A stretch of 64,000 nt of DNA from Clostridia bacterium (GTDB lineage Bacteria > Bacillota > Clostridia > Christensenellales > Borkfalkiaceae): positions 186,001-250,000 of the forward strand of contig JAFXHX010000003.1 in the NCBI GenBank assembly GCA_017536205.1. The letters are read 5' to 3'. The position numbers and the translations under genes were made by a program. This document shows positions 39,253 to 49,808 of the stretch, piece by piece (positions within the stretch are counted from its first letter, which is position 1; each line of letters starts with the position of its first letter). The notes under the pieces were generated by a model. That model was not told the DNA's origin and did not search any database. It worked only from the letters and a program-made list of their open reading frames with translations.

Positions 39253-40323
39253 ATGGTAAGTAAAGAGTTTTTCGCTGCGCTTGACGAACTCTGCGTAGCA
39301 AAAGGAATTGAAAAGCAAGACTTTATAAGCACCCTTCAATCGGCGCTCACTTCTGCGTACAAAAAACACGCTAAATGTGAAGATACCGTTGTAGAAGCAA
39401 GGCTTAACGAAGAAAAGTGTTCTATAAGGTGCTACCTTATTAAAGACATTGTTGAAGTCGTTGAAGACCCCGATAAGCAAATATCGCTTGAAGAGGCTAG
39501 GCTTTTAAAGAAGTCTTACAAACTTGGCGATAAGTACGAAGAAGAGTTTTCTACTAAAGACTTCGGTAGAATTGCCGCTCAAACTTTTAGGCAAGTAGTA
39601 ATGCAAAAAGTTCGCGTTGCCGAAAGAAATAACACCATTAGCGAATTTGAAGAGAAAGAAAACGAAATACAAGCGGCTATCGTTAGAAAAATTGACGGTG
39701 GCAACGTTTACGTTGAACTTTCTGGTGGTGCGTTAGAAGGCGTTATGCTTCCACAAGACCAACTTCCCACCGAAACTTACAATTTAGGCGATAAAATTAC
39801 CGTTTACGTTAAGCGCGTTCGCCAAGTTGGTAAAATGACGCAGATTTTAGTTTCTAGAACTGCAATCGGTTTAGTTAAGCGTTTCTTTGAAAACGAAGTT
39901 CCCGAAATTAAGCAGGGCGTAGTTTTAATTAAGGGCGTTTCTCGTGACCCCGGTCAAAGAACTAAAATTGCAGTTTATAGTGCAGACGCTAATATCGACG
40001 CATCTGGCGCTTGCATAGGTAATAAGGGCGCAAGAGTTAACGCCGTTATTGAAAACCTTGGCGGTGAGAAAATCGATATCGTATTATGGAGCGAAAACCC
40101 ACTTGAATACATTGCAAACGCATTAGCGCCTGCTAAAGTATTAAAGGTTTACGAAATAGGCGAAAACGCTGCAAGAGTTATCGTTCCCGACGATAAACTT
40201 TCGCTAGCCATCGGTAAAGACGGGCAAAACGCTCGCCTTGCCGCTAAACTTACCGGTTGGAAGATAGACGTTAAGAGCGAATCGAAAGCGCTTGAAGAAC
40301 TTGAAGAAACCGTAGAAGAATAA
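39253..40323 (+). CDS. nusA: Transcription termination/antitermination factor NusA
   Basis: A 356-residue protein with the Gram-positive layout: N-terminal RNAP-binding domain (1-125), S1 domain (about 133-200, IVRKIDGGNVYVELSGGALEGVMLPQDQ), then two KH domains with IGNKGARVNAVIENLGGEKIDIVLWSENP and IGKDGQNARLAAKLTGWKIDV. The C-terminal acidic repeats of proteobacteria are absent, as normal here. AAGGAG precedes ATG. Confidence 0.95.
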   Translation: MVSKEFFAALDELCVAKGIEKQDFISTLQSALTSAYKKHAKCEDTVVEARLNEEKCSIRCYLIKDIVEVVEDPDKQISLEEARLLKKSYKLGDKYEEEFSTKDFGRIAAQTFRQVVMQKVRVAERNNTISEFEEKENEIQAAIVRKIDGGNVYVELSGGALEGVMLPQDQLPTETYNLGDKITVYVKRVRQVGKMTQILVSRTAIGLVKRFFENEVPEIKQGVVLIKGVSRDPGQRTKIAVYSADANIDASGACIGNKGARVNAVIENLGGEKIDIVLWSENPLEYIANALAPAKVLKVYEIGENAARVIVPDDKLSLAIGKDGQNARLAAKLTGWKIDVKSESKALEELEETVEE

Positions 40324-40331
40324 GGAGAAAT

Positions 40332-40601
40332 ATGGTTCAAAAGAAAGTACCTATGCGCACTTGCATAGCGTGTAGGCAAGAAAAGGCTAAAAAAGAACTC
40401 ATACGCATAGTGAAAAAACCCGACGGCACCTTTTCGGTAGATAGAACGGGTAAAGTTTCAGGTCGTGGCGCATACGTTTGCGACGATGAAAAGTGTATGG
40501 AAAAAATAGTTAAGAAAAAATTGCTTAAAAACGCGTTCGGCGTTGACGTTCCCGATAACGTTTACGCAGAACTTCAAGGAGAGTTTTTTGGAAAATTGTA
40601 A
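40332..40601 (+). CDS. rnpM: YlxR/RnpM-family RNA-binding protein
   Basis: An 89-residue protein with the family motif PMRTCIACRQEKAKKELIRIV and GRGAYVCDDEKC. In Bacillus the homologue is reported to bind RNase P RNA and modulate it. Standard position between nusA and ylxQ. Four Cys (CIAC, CDDEKC) could bind a metal. Confidence 0.9.
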   Translation: MVQKKVPMRTCIACRQEKAKKELIRIVKKPDGTFSVDRTGKVSGRGAYVCDDEKCMEKIVKKKLLKNAFGVDVPDNVYAELQGEFFGKL

Positions 40602-40914
40602 AACGCTTACCTTTATAGGCTTTGCAATTAAGGCAAGAAAAGTGCGCACGGGCGTTAACGCAATAAAAACGCTTAAAGGCGGGGTTTACGCCTTGGTGCT
40701 TTGCAAAACGGCATCGAAAAACACCGTAGACGAAGCAGTTAAACTTGCAAACAAGTTTAACGCACCACTTATTATAAGCAACGCTTATAAAATTGAAGAT
40801 ATAGTTAAAAAAGAGCATTGTAAACTTATAGCAATACAAGACCAGTCGCTGTCGCAAGCAATACTAAATAGCCTTGACGGCCGTTTTCAAAATTATTCGG
40901 GAGGCATAACCTGA
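40588..40914 (+). CDS. YlxQ, L7Ae-like RNA-binding protein
   Basis: A 108-residue protein of the L7Ae/L30e/S12e family (FIGFAIKARKVRTGVNAIKTLKGGVYALVLCKTAS...NAPLIIS). TTG 40588 is the likely start because CAAGGAGAG lies just upstream; a longer ATG frame from 40543 lies within rnpM. It overlaps rnpM by 14 bases and infB by one. Members bind K-turn RNA; the cellular role is unsettled. Confidence 0.85.
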   Translation: MENCKTLTFIGFAIKARKVRTGVNAIKTLKGGVYALVLCKTASKNTVDEAVKLANKFNAPLIISNAYKIEDIVKKEHCKLIAIQDQSLSQAILNSLDGRFQNYSGGIT

Positions 40915-43523
40915 TGGAAGAAAAGAAAGAGATTAGACAAGAGTTTGAATATATTAAAGGATTATCTGCGCTTATTAAAGATAAAGACGGCGAACGTGCC
41001 GAAATTATTTCTACTTTAAAAGGCGCCGTTAAAAGTGCCGACAAAAAGTTTCAAGAAAAACAAAAGGCTTTAAAGGAAGCAATTAAGGCAAAGGAAGAAG
41101 AACTTAAAAAGGCTCAAGAAGAACAAGAAAGGCTTTTAAAAGAAGCAGAAGAAGCTGAAAAAGAGCCTGAAGTTGAAGTTTTGGAAGAAGTTCAAATCGA
41201 AGAAGTTGTAAAAGAGCCCGAAGTTGAAGTAGTTAAAGAGCCTATAATAGAAGAAAAGGTTGAAGAAAAGGTTAGTGAAGAAAAGGTTGAAAAGAGTGAA
41301 CCTATAAAACAAGAAAAGTCCGAACAACCCAAGGCTCCCGTAATTGAAAAGACTAACAACCCCAACATAGTTATAATTGACGGAAAGCGCGTATTCGTTC
41401 CCCAAAAGAAAAAGGAGTTTACGCCCGAAAATAAAGAAAGACCGCAACGCCCGCAAGGCAAGCAGTTTACACCTAAAGAAGGTGGAGCGCAAAAGCAATT
41501 TACTCCACAAGGTGGCGCACAAAAACCTTTTGCTCCGTCTATTAAAAACGCTCCACAAGCGTTCGTTCCAAAGGAAAATACTAACAAGCCCGCTAAAAAG
41601 CGTGCAGAAAAGAATAATTACGAAGATAAAAAGGCTATTAACAAAAAGTCGCTTATTAAAGGTCAAATGTCGATTGACGATTTTGATGAAGATAAGTCTG
41701 GTTACAGAAAACTTCGTAAGAGCAAAGATAAACGCCAAGAAGAAAGCGTTTCAACCGTAAAAATTGAAAAGGCTGTTATCAACAAAGAAATTATTGCCGT
41801 TAAAGAACTTTCTGAACTTTTAGGCATAACTGCAGTTGAAATAACCAAACGCTTATTCAAAGAAGGCATTTTAAAAACTATAAACGATTCTATCGATTAC
41901 GATACGGCAGGCTTTATTGCTGCCGAACTCGGCATAGAACTTGAACTTAAACTTGATAAAACCGCAGAAGACGTGTTAAGCGAAGGCTTTAAAGAAGACG
42001 AAGAAGATGCTTCTAAACTCGTTACTCGTCCCCCAGTCGTTACCGTTATGGGTCACGTTGACCACGGTAAAACTTCACTTCTTGATAGAATTCGTAACGC
42101 AAACGTTACGGCAGGTGAAGCGGGCGGTATAACCCAACACATAGGTGCTTACACCGTTACCGTTAACGGTCAAGCAGTTACTTTCCTTGACACTCCTGGT
42201 CACGCTGCGTTTACGGCAATGCGTGCTCGTGGCGCTCAAATTACCGATATTGCAGTAATAGTAGTTGCTGCAGACGACGGTATTATGCCACAAACTATCG
42301 AGGCAATTCACCACGCAAAAGCGGCGGGCGTAACCATTATTATTGCGGCTAACAAAATCGATAAGCCTACCGCCGATATCGAAAGAGTTAAAAAAGGTCT
42401 TGCCGACCAAGAAATACTCGTTGAAGAATGGGGTGGCGACGTTGCTCTCGTTCCCGTTTCCGCTAAAACCGGCGCCGGCATAGACGAACTTTTAGAAACC
42501 ATTATACTATCTGCAGAAATTAAGGAACTTAAAGCAAATCCCGACCGTATGGCAAGGGGTGCAATCGTTGAAGCCAAACTCGATAAGGGTAAAGGCCCCG
42601 TTGCAACCGTGCTCGTTCAAAGCGGTACGCTTAAAGTTGGCGACTATTTAGTTGCAGGCACTATCACAGGTAAAGTTCGCGCTATGATGGATGATAAGGG
42701 TAGACCCGTTAAAACGGCAGGTCCTTCAATGCCCGTTTCTATTTTAGGTTTAGAATCTGTGCCCAACGCAGGCGACAGTATATTTGCCGTTGAAGAAGCA
42801 AAACTCGGTGCGTTAGTTGCTAGCGAAAGAAAGAATAAAGAACGTGAAGATATGATTAGAGAACAACAAAAAGTTTCGCTTGACGACTTGTTCTCGAAGG
42901 TATCTTCGGGCGACCTTAAAACTCTTAACGTTATCGTTAAGGCAGACGTTCAAGGCTCGGTTGAAGCAATTAAGCAATCGCTTACTGAACTATCTAACGA
43001 AGAAGTTAAAGTTAGCGTAATTCACTCGGCAGTTGGCGCAATAAGTGAAACCGACGTTTCGCTTGCAGACAGTTCTAACTCTATTATCATAGGCTTTAAC
43101 GTTCGCCCAGACAGTAAGGCGAAAGTTCTTGCAGAACAATCAAAGATTGACGTTAAGTTGTATAGGGTTATTTACGAAGCGATTGAAGACGTTAAAAAGG
43201 CGCTTAAAGGTATGCTTGCACCCAAGTTTAACGACGTTTATATGGGTAAAGCCGAAGTTAGAGAAACCTTTAAAATTACGGGCGTTGGCACCGTTGCAGG
43301 TTGCTACGTTACCGATGGTAAAATCGTTAGAAACGGCAAACTTCGCATTTATCGCGATGATATTATGATTTGTGAAGGTAACGTTTTACAACTTAAACGC
43401 TTTAAAGACGACGTTAAAGAAGTTCAACAAGGCTTTGAGTGCGGTATGTCTATTGAAAAGTTCGACGATATTAAAATAGGCGACTTTATAGAGTGCTACG
43501 TTGTAGAAGAAGAAAAGGCTTAA
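40914..43523 (+). CDS. infB: Translation initiation factor IF-2
   Basis: An 869-residue GTPase. Residues 1-290 are a highly charged variable region, with a Glu/Lys coiled coil and Val-Glu-rich repeats (about 30-120) and a Gln/Pro/Gly-rich stretch (PQGGAQKPF, about 165-215). The IF2-N domain follows ([22 protein letters not shown]). The G domain has [17 protein letters not shown] and NKID, and domains II-IV close the protein. It recruits fMet-tRNA to the 30S subunit. Confidence 0.96.
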   Translation: MEEKKEIRQEFEYIKGLSALIKDKDGERAEIISTLKGAVKSADKKFQEKQKALKEAIKAKEEELKKAQEEQERLLKEAEEAEKEPEVEVLEEVQIEEVVKEPEVEVVKEPIIEEKVEEKVSEEKVEKSEPIKQEKSEQPKAPVIEKTNNPNIVIIDGKRVFVPQKKKEFTPENKERPQRPQGKQFTPKEGGAQKQFTPQGGAQKPFAPSIKNAPQAFVPKENTNKPAKKRAEKNNYEDKKAINKKSLIKGQMSIDDFDEDKSGYRKLRKSKDKRQEESVSTVKIEKAVINKEIIAVKELSELLGITAVEITKRLFKEGILKTINDSIDYDTAGFIAAELGIELELKLDKTAEDVLSEGFKEDEEDASKLVTRPPVVTVMGHVDHGKTSLLDRIRNANVTAGEAGGITQHIGAYTVTVNGQAVTFLDTPGHAAFTAMRARGAQITDIAVIVVAADDGIMPQTIEAIHHAKAAGVTIIIAANKIDKPTADIERVKKGLADQEILVEEWGGDVALVPVSAKTGAGIDELLETIILSAEIKELKANPDRMARGAIVEAKLDKGKGPVATVLVQSGTLKVGDYLVAGTITGKVRAMMDDKGRPVKTAGPSMPVSILGLESVPNAGDSIFAVEEAKLGALVASERKNKEREDMIREQQKVSLDDLFSKVSSGDLKTLNVIVKADVQGSVEAIKQSLTELSNEEVKVSVIHSAVGAISETDVSLADSSNSIIIGFNVRPDSKAKVLAEQSKIDVKLYRVIYEAIEDVKKALKGMLAPKFNDVYMGKAEVRETFKITGVGTVAGCYVTDGKIVRNGKLRIYRDDIMICEGNVLQLKRFKDDVKEVQQGFECGMSIEKFDDIKIGDFIECYVVEEEKA

Positions 43524-43524
43524 T

Positions 43525-43905
43525 ATGAAGGGAAAAAGAACTGATAGGCTTAATAGCGAGTTTCGTAAAAATATTTACGACGTTATAAAAAATAGGGTTA
43601 ACCTTTCGGGCGTTACCGAAATGTTTACCATAACTGAAGTAGACACTTCGCCCGATATTAAAAACGCAAAAGTTTATATAAGCGTGTATTCTCAAAGCAA
43701 AGAAAAGGCAGACGCTACCTTTAACGCCATTAAAAACGCGTCGCAAGAAATTAGGCGTGAACTTGCCTTTTCAATGCGCAATATGCGCTATATTCCAGAA
43801 CTTAGGTTTTACCGTGACGAAGCGTGTGAATACGGCAGTAAAATAGACGGTATTTTATCTAACATCACTTACGGAGAATACGATGACGATAGCGGAGATT
43901 GCTAA
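43525..43905 (+). CDS. rbfA: Ribosome-binding factor A
   Basis: A 126-residue KH-fold protein for late 30S maturation: RTDRLNSEFRKNIYDVI, DTSPDIKNAKVYISVY and RYIPELRFYRDEACEYGSKID are family signatures. It starts one base after the infB stop and overlaps nrnA by 23 bases. Confidence 0.94.
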   Translation: MKGKRTDRLNSEFRKNIYDVIKNRVNLSGVTEMFTITEVDTSPDIKNAKVYISVYSQSKEKADATFNAIKNASQEIRRELAFSMRNMRYIPELRFYRDEACEYGSKIDGILSNITYGEYDDDSGDC

Positions 43906-44833
43906 ACAACTTAAAAAACAAACCAAGGTTGTAATTTTTAGCCATAACCGTCCCGACGGCGATACGGTAGGGTCGGCAACTGCGCTTGCGCTCGCCCTTG
44001 AAAAATTAGGAATTACGGCGCACCTCGTTTGCAATTTTGATATTCCCGAAAAACTTTGCTATTTAAAAGGCGCAAACCTTTACGCTAAAAGCGTAAAAGA
44101 TAGCGATTATTCGGCGTATATTGCAGTTGACTGTTCTAACGAGCACGTTTTTCCCGAACTTTACCCCGTGTACCTATCGCATAAAGAAACGTTTAATATT
44201 GACCATCACGTTTCAAACTCACGTTACGGAAAGTATTATTTCGTTTCAGAATCTTCGGCGTGCGCCGAGCATATTTACGCTTTAATTAAAGAACTTAAAG
44301 TTGAAATTGATAGTGATATTGCAACTTCGCTTTTAACGGGAATTGTTACCGATACTGGTGCGTTTGCACACTCTAACGTAACGCCTAAAACGCTTGAAAT
44401 TGCAGGTAAACTTGTAGGATATGGCGCAAATCTTCACTATATTATTAAGCGTAACTTTAAAAGCCAACCGAAAGAGCGTAGCGACCTTTACGCTAGGGTT
44501 ATATCTAATATGCGCTACCGTTTAAACGGTAAAATGGCAATTTTAATTATTTCGCGTAGTGATATTGAACAATGTGGCGCTAACGACGCTCATACTGAAG
44601 GGTTTATAGACTATACTTTATCGGTTGAAGGCGTTGAAGTGGGGCTTTCGTTACTTGAAATTGCGCCTTATAGGTACAAAATTAGTTTAAGAAGCGCCGG
44701 AAACGTTAACGTTAACGAAATTGCATCGTTATACGGCGATGGCGGGCATATTTTAGCAAGTGGTGCTATGCTAAACGGTCACCTTGAAGATATTATTGAT
44801 AAACTTTGCTATAACGTTGAGCAAAGGCTTTAA
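43883..44833 (+). CDS. nrnA: DHH/DHHA1 oligoribonuclease / pAp phosphatase
   Basis: A 316-residue DHH phosphoesterase: SHNRPDGDTVGSA (motif I), VDCSNEH, the DHH motif in NIDHHVSNSRYG, TGIVTDTGAFAHSN, and DHHA1 motif GDGGHILASGA. In Bacillus NrnA degrades nanoRNA and dephosphorylates pAp. GGAG precedes ATG inside rbfA. Confidence 0.92.
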   Translation: MTIAEIAKQLKKQTKVVIFSHNRPDGDTVGSATALALALEKLGITAHLVCNFDIPEKLCYLKGANLYAKSVKDSDYSAYIAVDCSNEHVFPELYPVYLSHKETFNIDHHVSNSRYGKYYFVSESSACAEHIYALIKELKVEIDSDIATSLLTGIVTDTGAFAHSNVTPKTLEIAGKLVGYGANLHYIIKRNFKSQPKERSDLYARVISNMRYRLNGKMAILIISRSDIEQCGANDAHTEGFIDYTLSVEGVEVGLSLLEIAPYRYKISLRSAGNVNVNEIASLYGDGGHILASGAMLNGHLEDIIDKLCYNVEQRL

Positions 44834-44835
44834 AA

Positions 44836-45681
44836 ATGAAAGGATTTATAAATTACTATAAGCCGAGTGGTATATCCTCGGCTTATGCTATAAATAGAAT
44901 TAAAAAACTGTTTAAAGGCGAAAAAATAGGGCATATGGGCACGCTTGACCCACTTGCAGAAGGGGTTTTGCCTATTGCGATAGGTAAAGCGACTAGGCTT
45001 TTTGATTATCTACTCGATAAAGATAAGGTTTATGTTGCAACCTTTACCTTCGGCTACGAAACCGACACGCTAGACCGTGGTGGTAAAGTTATAAAAAGTG
45101 GTGGTAAAGTTCCTACCGAAAGTGAAGTTTTAAAAGTAATTCCTAGCCTTATAGGAACTGTTATGCAAGTTCCACCTGCATATAGCGCAAAAAACGTTCA
45201 GGGAAAAAGAAGTTACGAACTTGCAAGGCAGGGAATAGAAGTTGAACTTAAACCTAAAAAAGTTGAAATTAGCCAAATTAAACTTATTAACTATAACGGC
45301 GATAGTTTTAATTTTGAAATTACTTGTAAGGGCGGAACTTATATTCGCTCTATCGTAAGAGATATGGCTTTAGCCCTAAACACCTTTGGCACAATGACTG
45401 CGCTTAAAAGGGTAAAAAGTGGTGCTTTTTCCGTAGAAAACGCCGTTTATGAAGAAGAAATCGTAGAAAGTGATTTAGAAGATTTACTAATTGCGCCAGA
45501 TAGCGTTTTATCGCTAGAAAGCATATATTTAAACGACGAACTTTATATAGAACTTGAAAACGGCAGGCCTTGTATTGCAACTTGTGAAAACGGGTTATAT
45601 AAGGTTTATCACGATGAAGAGTTTATAGGCGTTGGGCTAGTTGAAAACGCAATTTTAAAAATAAAGGCAAGAATTAAATGA
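44836..45681 (+). CDS. truB: tRNA pseudouridine(55) synthase
   Basis: A 281-residue enzyme for pseudouridine 55 in the T-loop. GFINYYKPSGISS starts the protein, the catalytic Asp is in GHMGTLDPLAEGVLPIAIGKATR, and VPPAYSAKNVQGKRSYELARQG and RSIVRDMA follow. A C-terminal PUA-like end is present. It overlaps ribF as ATGA. Confidence 0.95.
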   Translation: MKGFINYYKPSGISSAYAINRIKKLFKGEKIGHMGTLDPLAEGVLPIAIGKATRLFDYLLDKDKVYVATFTFGYETDTLDRGGKVIKSGGKVPTESEVLKVIPSLIGTVMQVPPAYSAKNVQGKRSYELARQGIEVELKPKKVEISQIKLINYNGDSFNFEITCKGGTYIRSIVRDMALALNTFGTMTALKRVKSGAFSVENAVYEEEIVESDLEDLLIAPDSVLSLESIYLNDELYIELENGRPCIATCENGLYKVYHDEEFIGVGLVENAILKIKARIK

Positions 45682-46550
45682 TTATTCCTTACGGCATACC
45701 ATACAAAGAAAAAACCGTTCTTGCGCTGGGTTATTTCGACGCAGTGCACGTTGGTCATATGCGAGTTTTAAAAAAGACTTTAGAAGTTGCCGAAAGCCTT
45801 GGCGTTGAGCCTTGCGTTTTAATTTTTACGGGGCAAAAACAAGGCGAAAGCAAAAACCTTTTTACTTTGATGGAACGCATACTTAAAATATCAAAATCTA
45901 GCGTTGCAAACGTAATAGTTAAAGAACTTTCTAAAGAGTTTATGGCTAAAACTGAAACGGAGTTTTTAAACGAACTAACTTCGCTATATAATCCCGTAGC
46001 CGTTGTTTCGGGCGCCGATTTTACCTTTGGAAAGGGCGCTTTAGGAAATACTAAAACGCTAGAAAACTATTTTGGAAAAGATAGCGTACATACAATCCCA
46101 CTTATAGAAATAGGTGGCGAAAAGGTTTCAACAACCAAAATAAAAGAATATATTGCGCTTGGAAACGTGAAAGATGCAAGCAAACTTTTAGGTGGTTATT
46201 ACTTTATATCGGGCGAAGTAATAAAGGGAAAAAGTATCGGGAAAAGTTTAGGTTTTCCAACTGCAAATATAATAGTAGAGCCTGAAAAATTGCTTGTTAA
46301 AAACGGCGTTTATAAAACCGAAACGTTTATAGACGGAAACGTTTATAAAGGAATAACCAACGTTGGAAGTCAACCTACCGTTAACGGTGAAAGCATAGTT
46401 ATAGAAACGCATTTAGACGGTTTTGACGGCGACTTATACGGAAAGTTTTTAATAGTTCATTTCGTTGATAGAATTAGAGATATAGTTAAGTTTTCGTCAC
46501 TTGATGAATTAAAGATACAATTAGGTAAAGATTTAAGGAGCATAAGATGA
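45678..46550 (+). CDS. ribF: Bifunctional riboflavin kinase / FAD synthetase
   Basis: A 290-residue two-domain protein. The N-terminal FMN adenylyltransferase has ALGYFDAVHVGHMRVL (HxGH-like) and VSGADFTFGKGALGN; the C-terminal kinase has GKSLGFPTANI and KGITNVGSQPTVNG. It converts riboflavin to FMN and FAD. Usual place after truB. Confidence 0.94.
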   Translation: MIIPYGIPYKEKTVLALGYFDAVHVGHMRVLKKTLEVAESLGVEPCVLIFTGQKQGESKNLFTLMERILKISKSSVANVIVKELSKEFMAKTETEFLNELTSLYNPVAVVSGADFTFGKGALGNTKTLENYFGKDSVHTIPLIEIGGEKVSTTKIKEYIALGNVKDASKLLGGYYFISGEVIKGKSIGKSLGFPTANIIVEPEKLLVKNGVYKTETFIDGNVYKGITNVGSQPTVNGESIVIETHLDGFDGDLYGKFLIVHFVDRIRDIVKFSSLDELKIQLGKDLRSIR

Positions 46551-47392
46551 TAAAGTTTGGATCAAGTGGCAACTCGCTTGCATATCATAACGCCGGTTTC
46601 GACGGCAGTTCTCACTCTGCAAAGTGGGTTAAAGATATGGGGCTTGATTGTTTTGAATATTCGTTTGGTAGGGGCGTTAACCTTTCGAGTGAAAAGGCTT
46701 GTGAAATAGGTAAGTCGTTTAAAGAAAACGGCGTTGAAATAAGCGTTCATTGCCCGTACTTTATAAACTTTGCTAGCCCCGAAGAACAAAAAGTTATAAA
46801 CAGTTACGGCTACGTTTTATCTTCGCTTGAAAAAGGTAGTTTAATGGGCGCAAAGCGCGCGGTTTTCCACCCCGCCACCCAAGGTAAACTTTCTAGAATT
46901 GACGCCGTTTCGCTTGCAACTAAAAACCTTGAAACGCTTGCAAAACTCATTGAAGATAACGGTTACGGCAATATGCTTATATGTCCTGAAACGATGGGTA
47001 AGTCGGCACAAATAGGAACTACTAAAGAAATTGCAGATTTTTGCACGATTGCTCCCTTTTTCTATCCTTGTTTAGACTTTGGGCATATTAACTCGCTTGA
47101 ACAAGGAAGTTTAAACGTTAAAGACGATTATTTAAGGCTTTTCGATATAATTGAAAAGGGTTGTGGCTTTGAAAAACTTAACAAAATGCACGTTCACTTT
47201 TCTAAAATTATGTACGGACCGAAAGGCGAAATAAAACACTTAACTTTTGAAGATGTTGAGTTTGGGCCTATGCCAGAGCCGTTCATTTTAGCCGTTAAGG
47301 AAAGGGGAATAAGCCCGTACATAGTAAGCGAGAGCGCAGGCACGCAAGATATCGATGCTAAAACGCTAAAAACACTTTACGAAAACGCATAA
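46547..47392 (+). CDS. Endonuclease IV-like TIM-barrel AP endonuclease
   Basis: A 281-residue xylose-isomerase-fold protein resembling deoxyribonuclease IV (Nfo): VHCPYFINFASPEE, AVFHPATQGKLS, CPETMGKSAQIGTTKEI, CLDFGHINS and KMHVHFSKIMYGPKGEIKHLTF carry the expected His/Glu/Asp zinc ligands. It probably cuts at abasic sites. It overlaps ribF as ATGA, an unusual partner. One of only two GATC sequences in the window lies at its start (46560-46563). Confidence 0.82.
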   Translation: MIKFGSSGNSLAYHNAGFDGSSHSAKWVKDMGLDCFEYSFGRGVNLSSEKACEIGKSFKENGVEISVHCPYFINFASPEEQKVINSYGYVLSSLEKGSLMGAKRAVFHPATQGKLSRIDAVSLATKNLETLAKLIEDNGYGNMLICPETMGKSAQIGTTKEIADFCTIAPFFYPCLDFGHINSLEQGSLNVKDDYLRLFDIIEKGCGFEKLNKMHVHFSKIMYGPKGEIKHLTFEDVEFGPMPEPFILAVKERGISPYIVSESAGTQDIDAKTLKTLYENA

Positions 47393-47394
47393 TA

Positions 47395-47416
47395 AAACCA
47401 CCCGTTTGGGTGGTTT
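47395..47416. terminator. Terminator ending the nusA-ribF operon
   Basis: AAACCACCC-GTTT-GGGTGGTTT hairpin, shared with the convergent regulator gene. Confidence 0.75.
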
Positions 47417-47418
47417 GT

Positions 47419-48027
47419 TTACTTATTTTTAGTTTTAGATTTGATTATTTGAAGGTATGCGTACCATAAAACGAACGCAAGTTCAACGGGTATTCCCAAA
47501 AGGTATAAAAAGGTTACTTTTGGAAGTATAGGTGCTAGCGAAAGGTGCAAGCATAAAATAACAGTCCAAATAATTCCCGATATAGAAATAAACTGAATAA
47601 GCCTATTTTTGTAAACGCACGAAAATATAAGCGTTATAATAAGCGAAACGGGAATTGCGTAAACGAACGCTAGCCAAGGACTTGAAAAATTAGGACAAAG
47701 CGTTATAAGCGAAATGAAAACGATAAGAGCAACAAGCCAAACTATACAGCACGAAAGAGCGGGAACGAAAAAGGCACGTATTTTGTTTATGGGCGTTTTC
47801 ATACGCTTTTTGCTAGAAATTAAGTCGTTAAACGTAATTCCAAAAACGTTTGCAATTTGATATAATACGAAGGCTTCTGGCAAACTTTCGCCACTTTCCC
47901 ACTTGGCAACTGCTTTATCGCTATAATTAAGTTTTTCGGCAAGCGCAAGTTGAGTTAAGCCTGCGCGCTTACGGTACCTTGCAATATTAGTTGCAACGGT
48001 TAAGTTGAACGTTTCTTTGTTTTGCAT
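47419..48027 (-). CDS. Membrane-bound XRE-family regulator
   Basis: A 202-residue protein. Residues 10-68 are an XRE helix-turn-helix (IARYRKRAGLTQLALAEKLNYSDKAVAKWESGESLPE), and residues 85-195 hold four membrane spans. HTH-plus-membrane proteins of this kind are seen across Bacillota; they may sense membrane or envelope state. No SD is obvious before the ATG. The target is unknown. Confidence 0.78.
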   Translation of the reverse strand: MQNKETFNLTVATNIARYRKRAGLTQLALAEKLNYSDKAVAKWESGESLPEAFVLYQIANVFGITFNDLISSKKRMKTPINKIRAFFVPALSCCIVWLVALIVFISLITLCPNFSSPWLAFVYAIPVSLIITLIFSCVYKNRLIQFISISGIIWTVILCLHLSLAPILPKVTFLYLLGIPVELAFVLWYAYLQIIKSKTKNK

Positions 48028-48142
48028 ACGCTAATTTTACTATTTTTTTATAAAAAGAGCAAGTAAAAAGTGTGAAATCGCTATGATAATTCAAAAAAAG
48101 AGTTTATTTTCTACAAATAGTAAAAAAACTTTCGTGGCGAAG

Positions 48143-48171
48143 TTGACTAAATAAGAGTTATATGTTATTAT
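48143..48171 (+). promoter_or_regulatory. Promoter of the M24 peptidase-efp unit
   Basis: TTGACT and TATTAT with 17-base spacing and an extended TG; followed by an AT-rich leader with GGGGTGG as SD. Confidence 0.65.
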
Positions 48172-48199
48172 AATTATAATTTAATTATAATGGGGTGGT

Positions 48200-49204
48200 A
48201 TGGTGGCAATAATCGTTGAAGATAGCGACTTGGTTTTTTACTACACGGGCTACCGTGTTGACGATGGCTTTGCCGTTATATTAAGTAACGAAACGCATTT
48301 GCTTACCGATATGCGTTATTATTACGCTATAACTCCCACTAACAAATTAAAGGTTCACCTAACTTCAAACGTTACTATATTAGGTCTTTTAAAAGAACTT
48401 AAAGTAAGCGAAGTTGGGCTAGTTCTTGAACATACCAGCGCAAAACTTTATAGCGAACTTGTATCAAACGGCTTTAAAGTGTATGACGCAAGCGCCGTTC
48501 ACTATAAAAAAGCAAGCGTTAAAAATAAAAACGAGCTTGAACTTTTAAAGCGTTCGGCAAGTGTTTGCGAAAATGCGCTTATAAACGTTATACCACTTAT
48601 TAAAGAAGGCGTTACCGAACTTGAAATTGCAGGCGCAATCGAGTACGAGTTTAAAAAGTTAGGGGCGGTAAAACCGTCGTTTGAAACGATAGTTGCCTTT
48701 GGCGAAGGTAGCGCAATTCCGCATTACCAAACTTCTAGCGTTAAACTTAAAAAGAACGTTCCTATTTTAATAGATTTTGGTTGTATATACGGCGGTTACG
48801 CTAGCGATATGACTAGAACTTTTTATTACGGCGCACCTAGTTGCGAGTTTGAAAGGCGTTACGGTTTAGTGCTTTCGGCTCACGAACTTGCCGTTAATTT
48901 TATACGCGCGGGCGTTACGGGCGCAGAAGCAGACGGATGCGTGCGCAAGTACTTTGAAAGTTGTGGCATATCAAATAACTTTACCCACTCGCTAGGTCAC
49001 GGCGTGGGCGTTAAGGTGCACGAAGAGCCAAGGCTTTCAAGGCTTAATGAAAGCGAACTTGAAAACGGCAACGTTTTCACGATAGAGCCTGGGCTTTATT
49101 TTGACGGTGAGTATGGCATAAGAATTGAAGATACTTACGCTTTATTAAACGGCGTTCCCACGTCACTATTCACGATAGATAAAAAACTGAAAATAATTCA
49201 GTAA
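48200..49204 (+). CDS. M24B Xaa-Pro aminopeptidase-like protein
   Basis: A 334-residue protein with a creatinase-like N-terminal domain (short) and the pita-bread fold. The five metal ligands are visible: IDFGC, SDMTRTFY, LGHGVGVKVHE, FTIEPGLYF and GIRIEDTY. It removes N-terminal residues before proline. It precedes efp, the common Bacillota arrangement; EF-P relieves polyproline stalling, so the pair shares a proline theme. Confidence 0.88.
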   Translation: MVAIIVEDSDLVFYYTGYRVDDGFAVILSNETHLLTDMRYYYAITPTNKLKVHLTSNVTILGLLKELKVSEVGLVLEHTSAKLYSELVSNGFKVYDASAVHYKKASVKNKNELELLKRSASVCENALINVIPLIKEGVTELEIAGAIEYEFKKLGAVKPSFETIVAFGEGSAIPHYQTSSVKLKKNVPILIDFGCIYGGYASDMTRTFYYGAPSCEFERRYGLVLSAHELAVNFIRAGVTGAEADGCVRKYFESCGISNNFTHSLGHGVGVKVHEEPRLSRLNESELENGNVFTIEPGLYFDGEYGIRIEDTYALLNGVPTSLFTIDKKLKIIQ

Positions 49205-49239
49205 AATTATAAAATATTTTTCAAGGAGAAAATTAAAAT

Positions 49240-49800
49240 ATGGTATTAGCAGGCGATTTAAGAAAAGGCGTAACCATCGAGTACGAAGGAAAAATCTTTA
49301 CTGTAGTTGACTTTTTACACGTAAAGCCCGGTAAAGGTGCGGCGTTCGTTAGAACTACGCTTAAAAACGTTATTGACGGTAAAGTTTTACAAATTACCTT
49401 CAACCCCACCGAAAAGTTTGAAAACGCAGTTATCGAAACCAAGAAGATGACTTATTCGTACACCGACGGTGAACTTTACTACTTTATGGACGAAGAGTTC
49501 AATATGGAACCCCTTAACCCCGACCAAGTAGAAGATGCGTTAAAGTACGTTAAGGAAAACGATATGGTTACCGTTAAGTTCTACAAGGGCAAAGCCTTCT
49601 CGGTTGAACCTGAAAACTTCGTTGAACTTTTAGTTACCGTTGCAGAACCCAGCGTTGCAGGCAACACGGCAACTAACGCAACCAAGCAAGTTACTCTTGA
49701 AACGGGCATCAATCTTCAAGTGCCTATGTTCGTTAACGAAGGCGACGTTATCCGCGTTGATACTCGCACCGGCGAATACATGGAAAGAGTAAAGAAATAA
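49240..49800 (+). CDS. efp: Elongation factor P
   Basis: A 186-residue three-domain protein. The tip loop has KPGKGAAF, with Lys at the position modified in other bacteria; the last residues [15 protein letters not shown] are the family end. It rescues ribosomes at polyproline. AAGGAG precedes ATG and a terminator follows. Confidence 0.96.
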   Translation: MVLAGDLRKGVTIEYEGKIFTVVDFLHVKPGKGAAFVRTTLKNVIDGKVLQITFNPTEKFENAVIETKKMTYSYTDGELYYFMDEEFNMEPLNPDQVEDALKYVKENDMVTVKFYKGKAFSVEPENFVELLVTVAEPSVAGNTATNATKQVTLETGINLQVPMFVNEGDVIRVDTRTGEYMERVKK

Positions 49801-49808
49801 TCGTTTTT

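Noticed and set aside
41136..41738. 200-residue minus-strand frame rich in Phe and Leu inside infB
   Set aside because: It is the complement of the Glu/Lys-rich IF-2 N-terminal region; low-complexity shadow.
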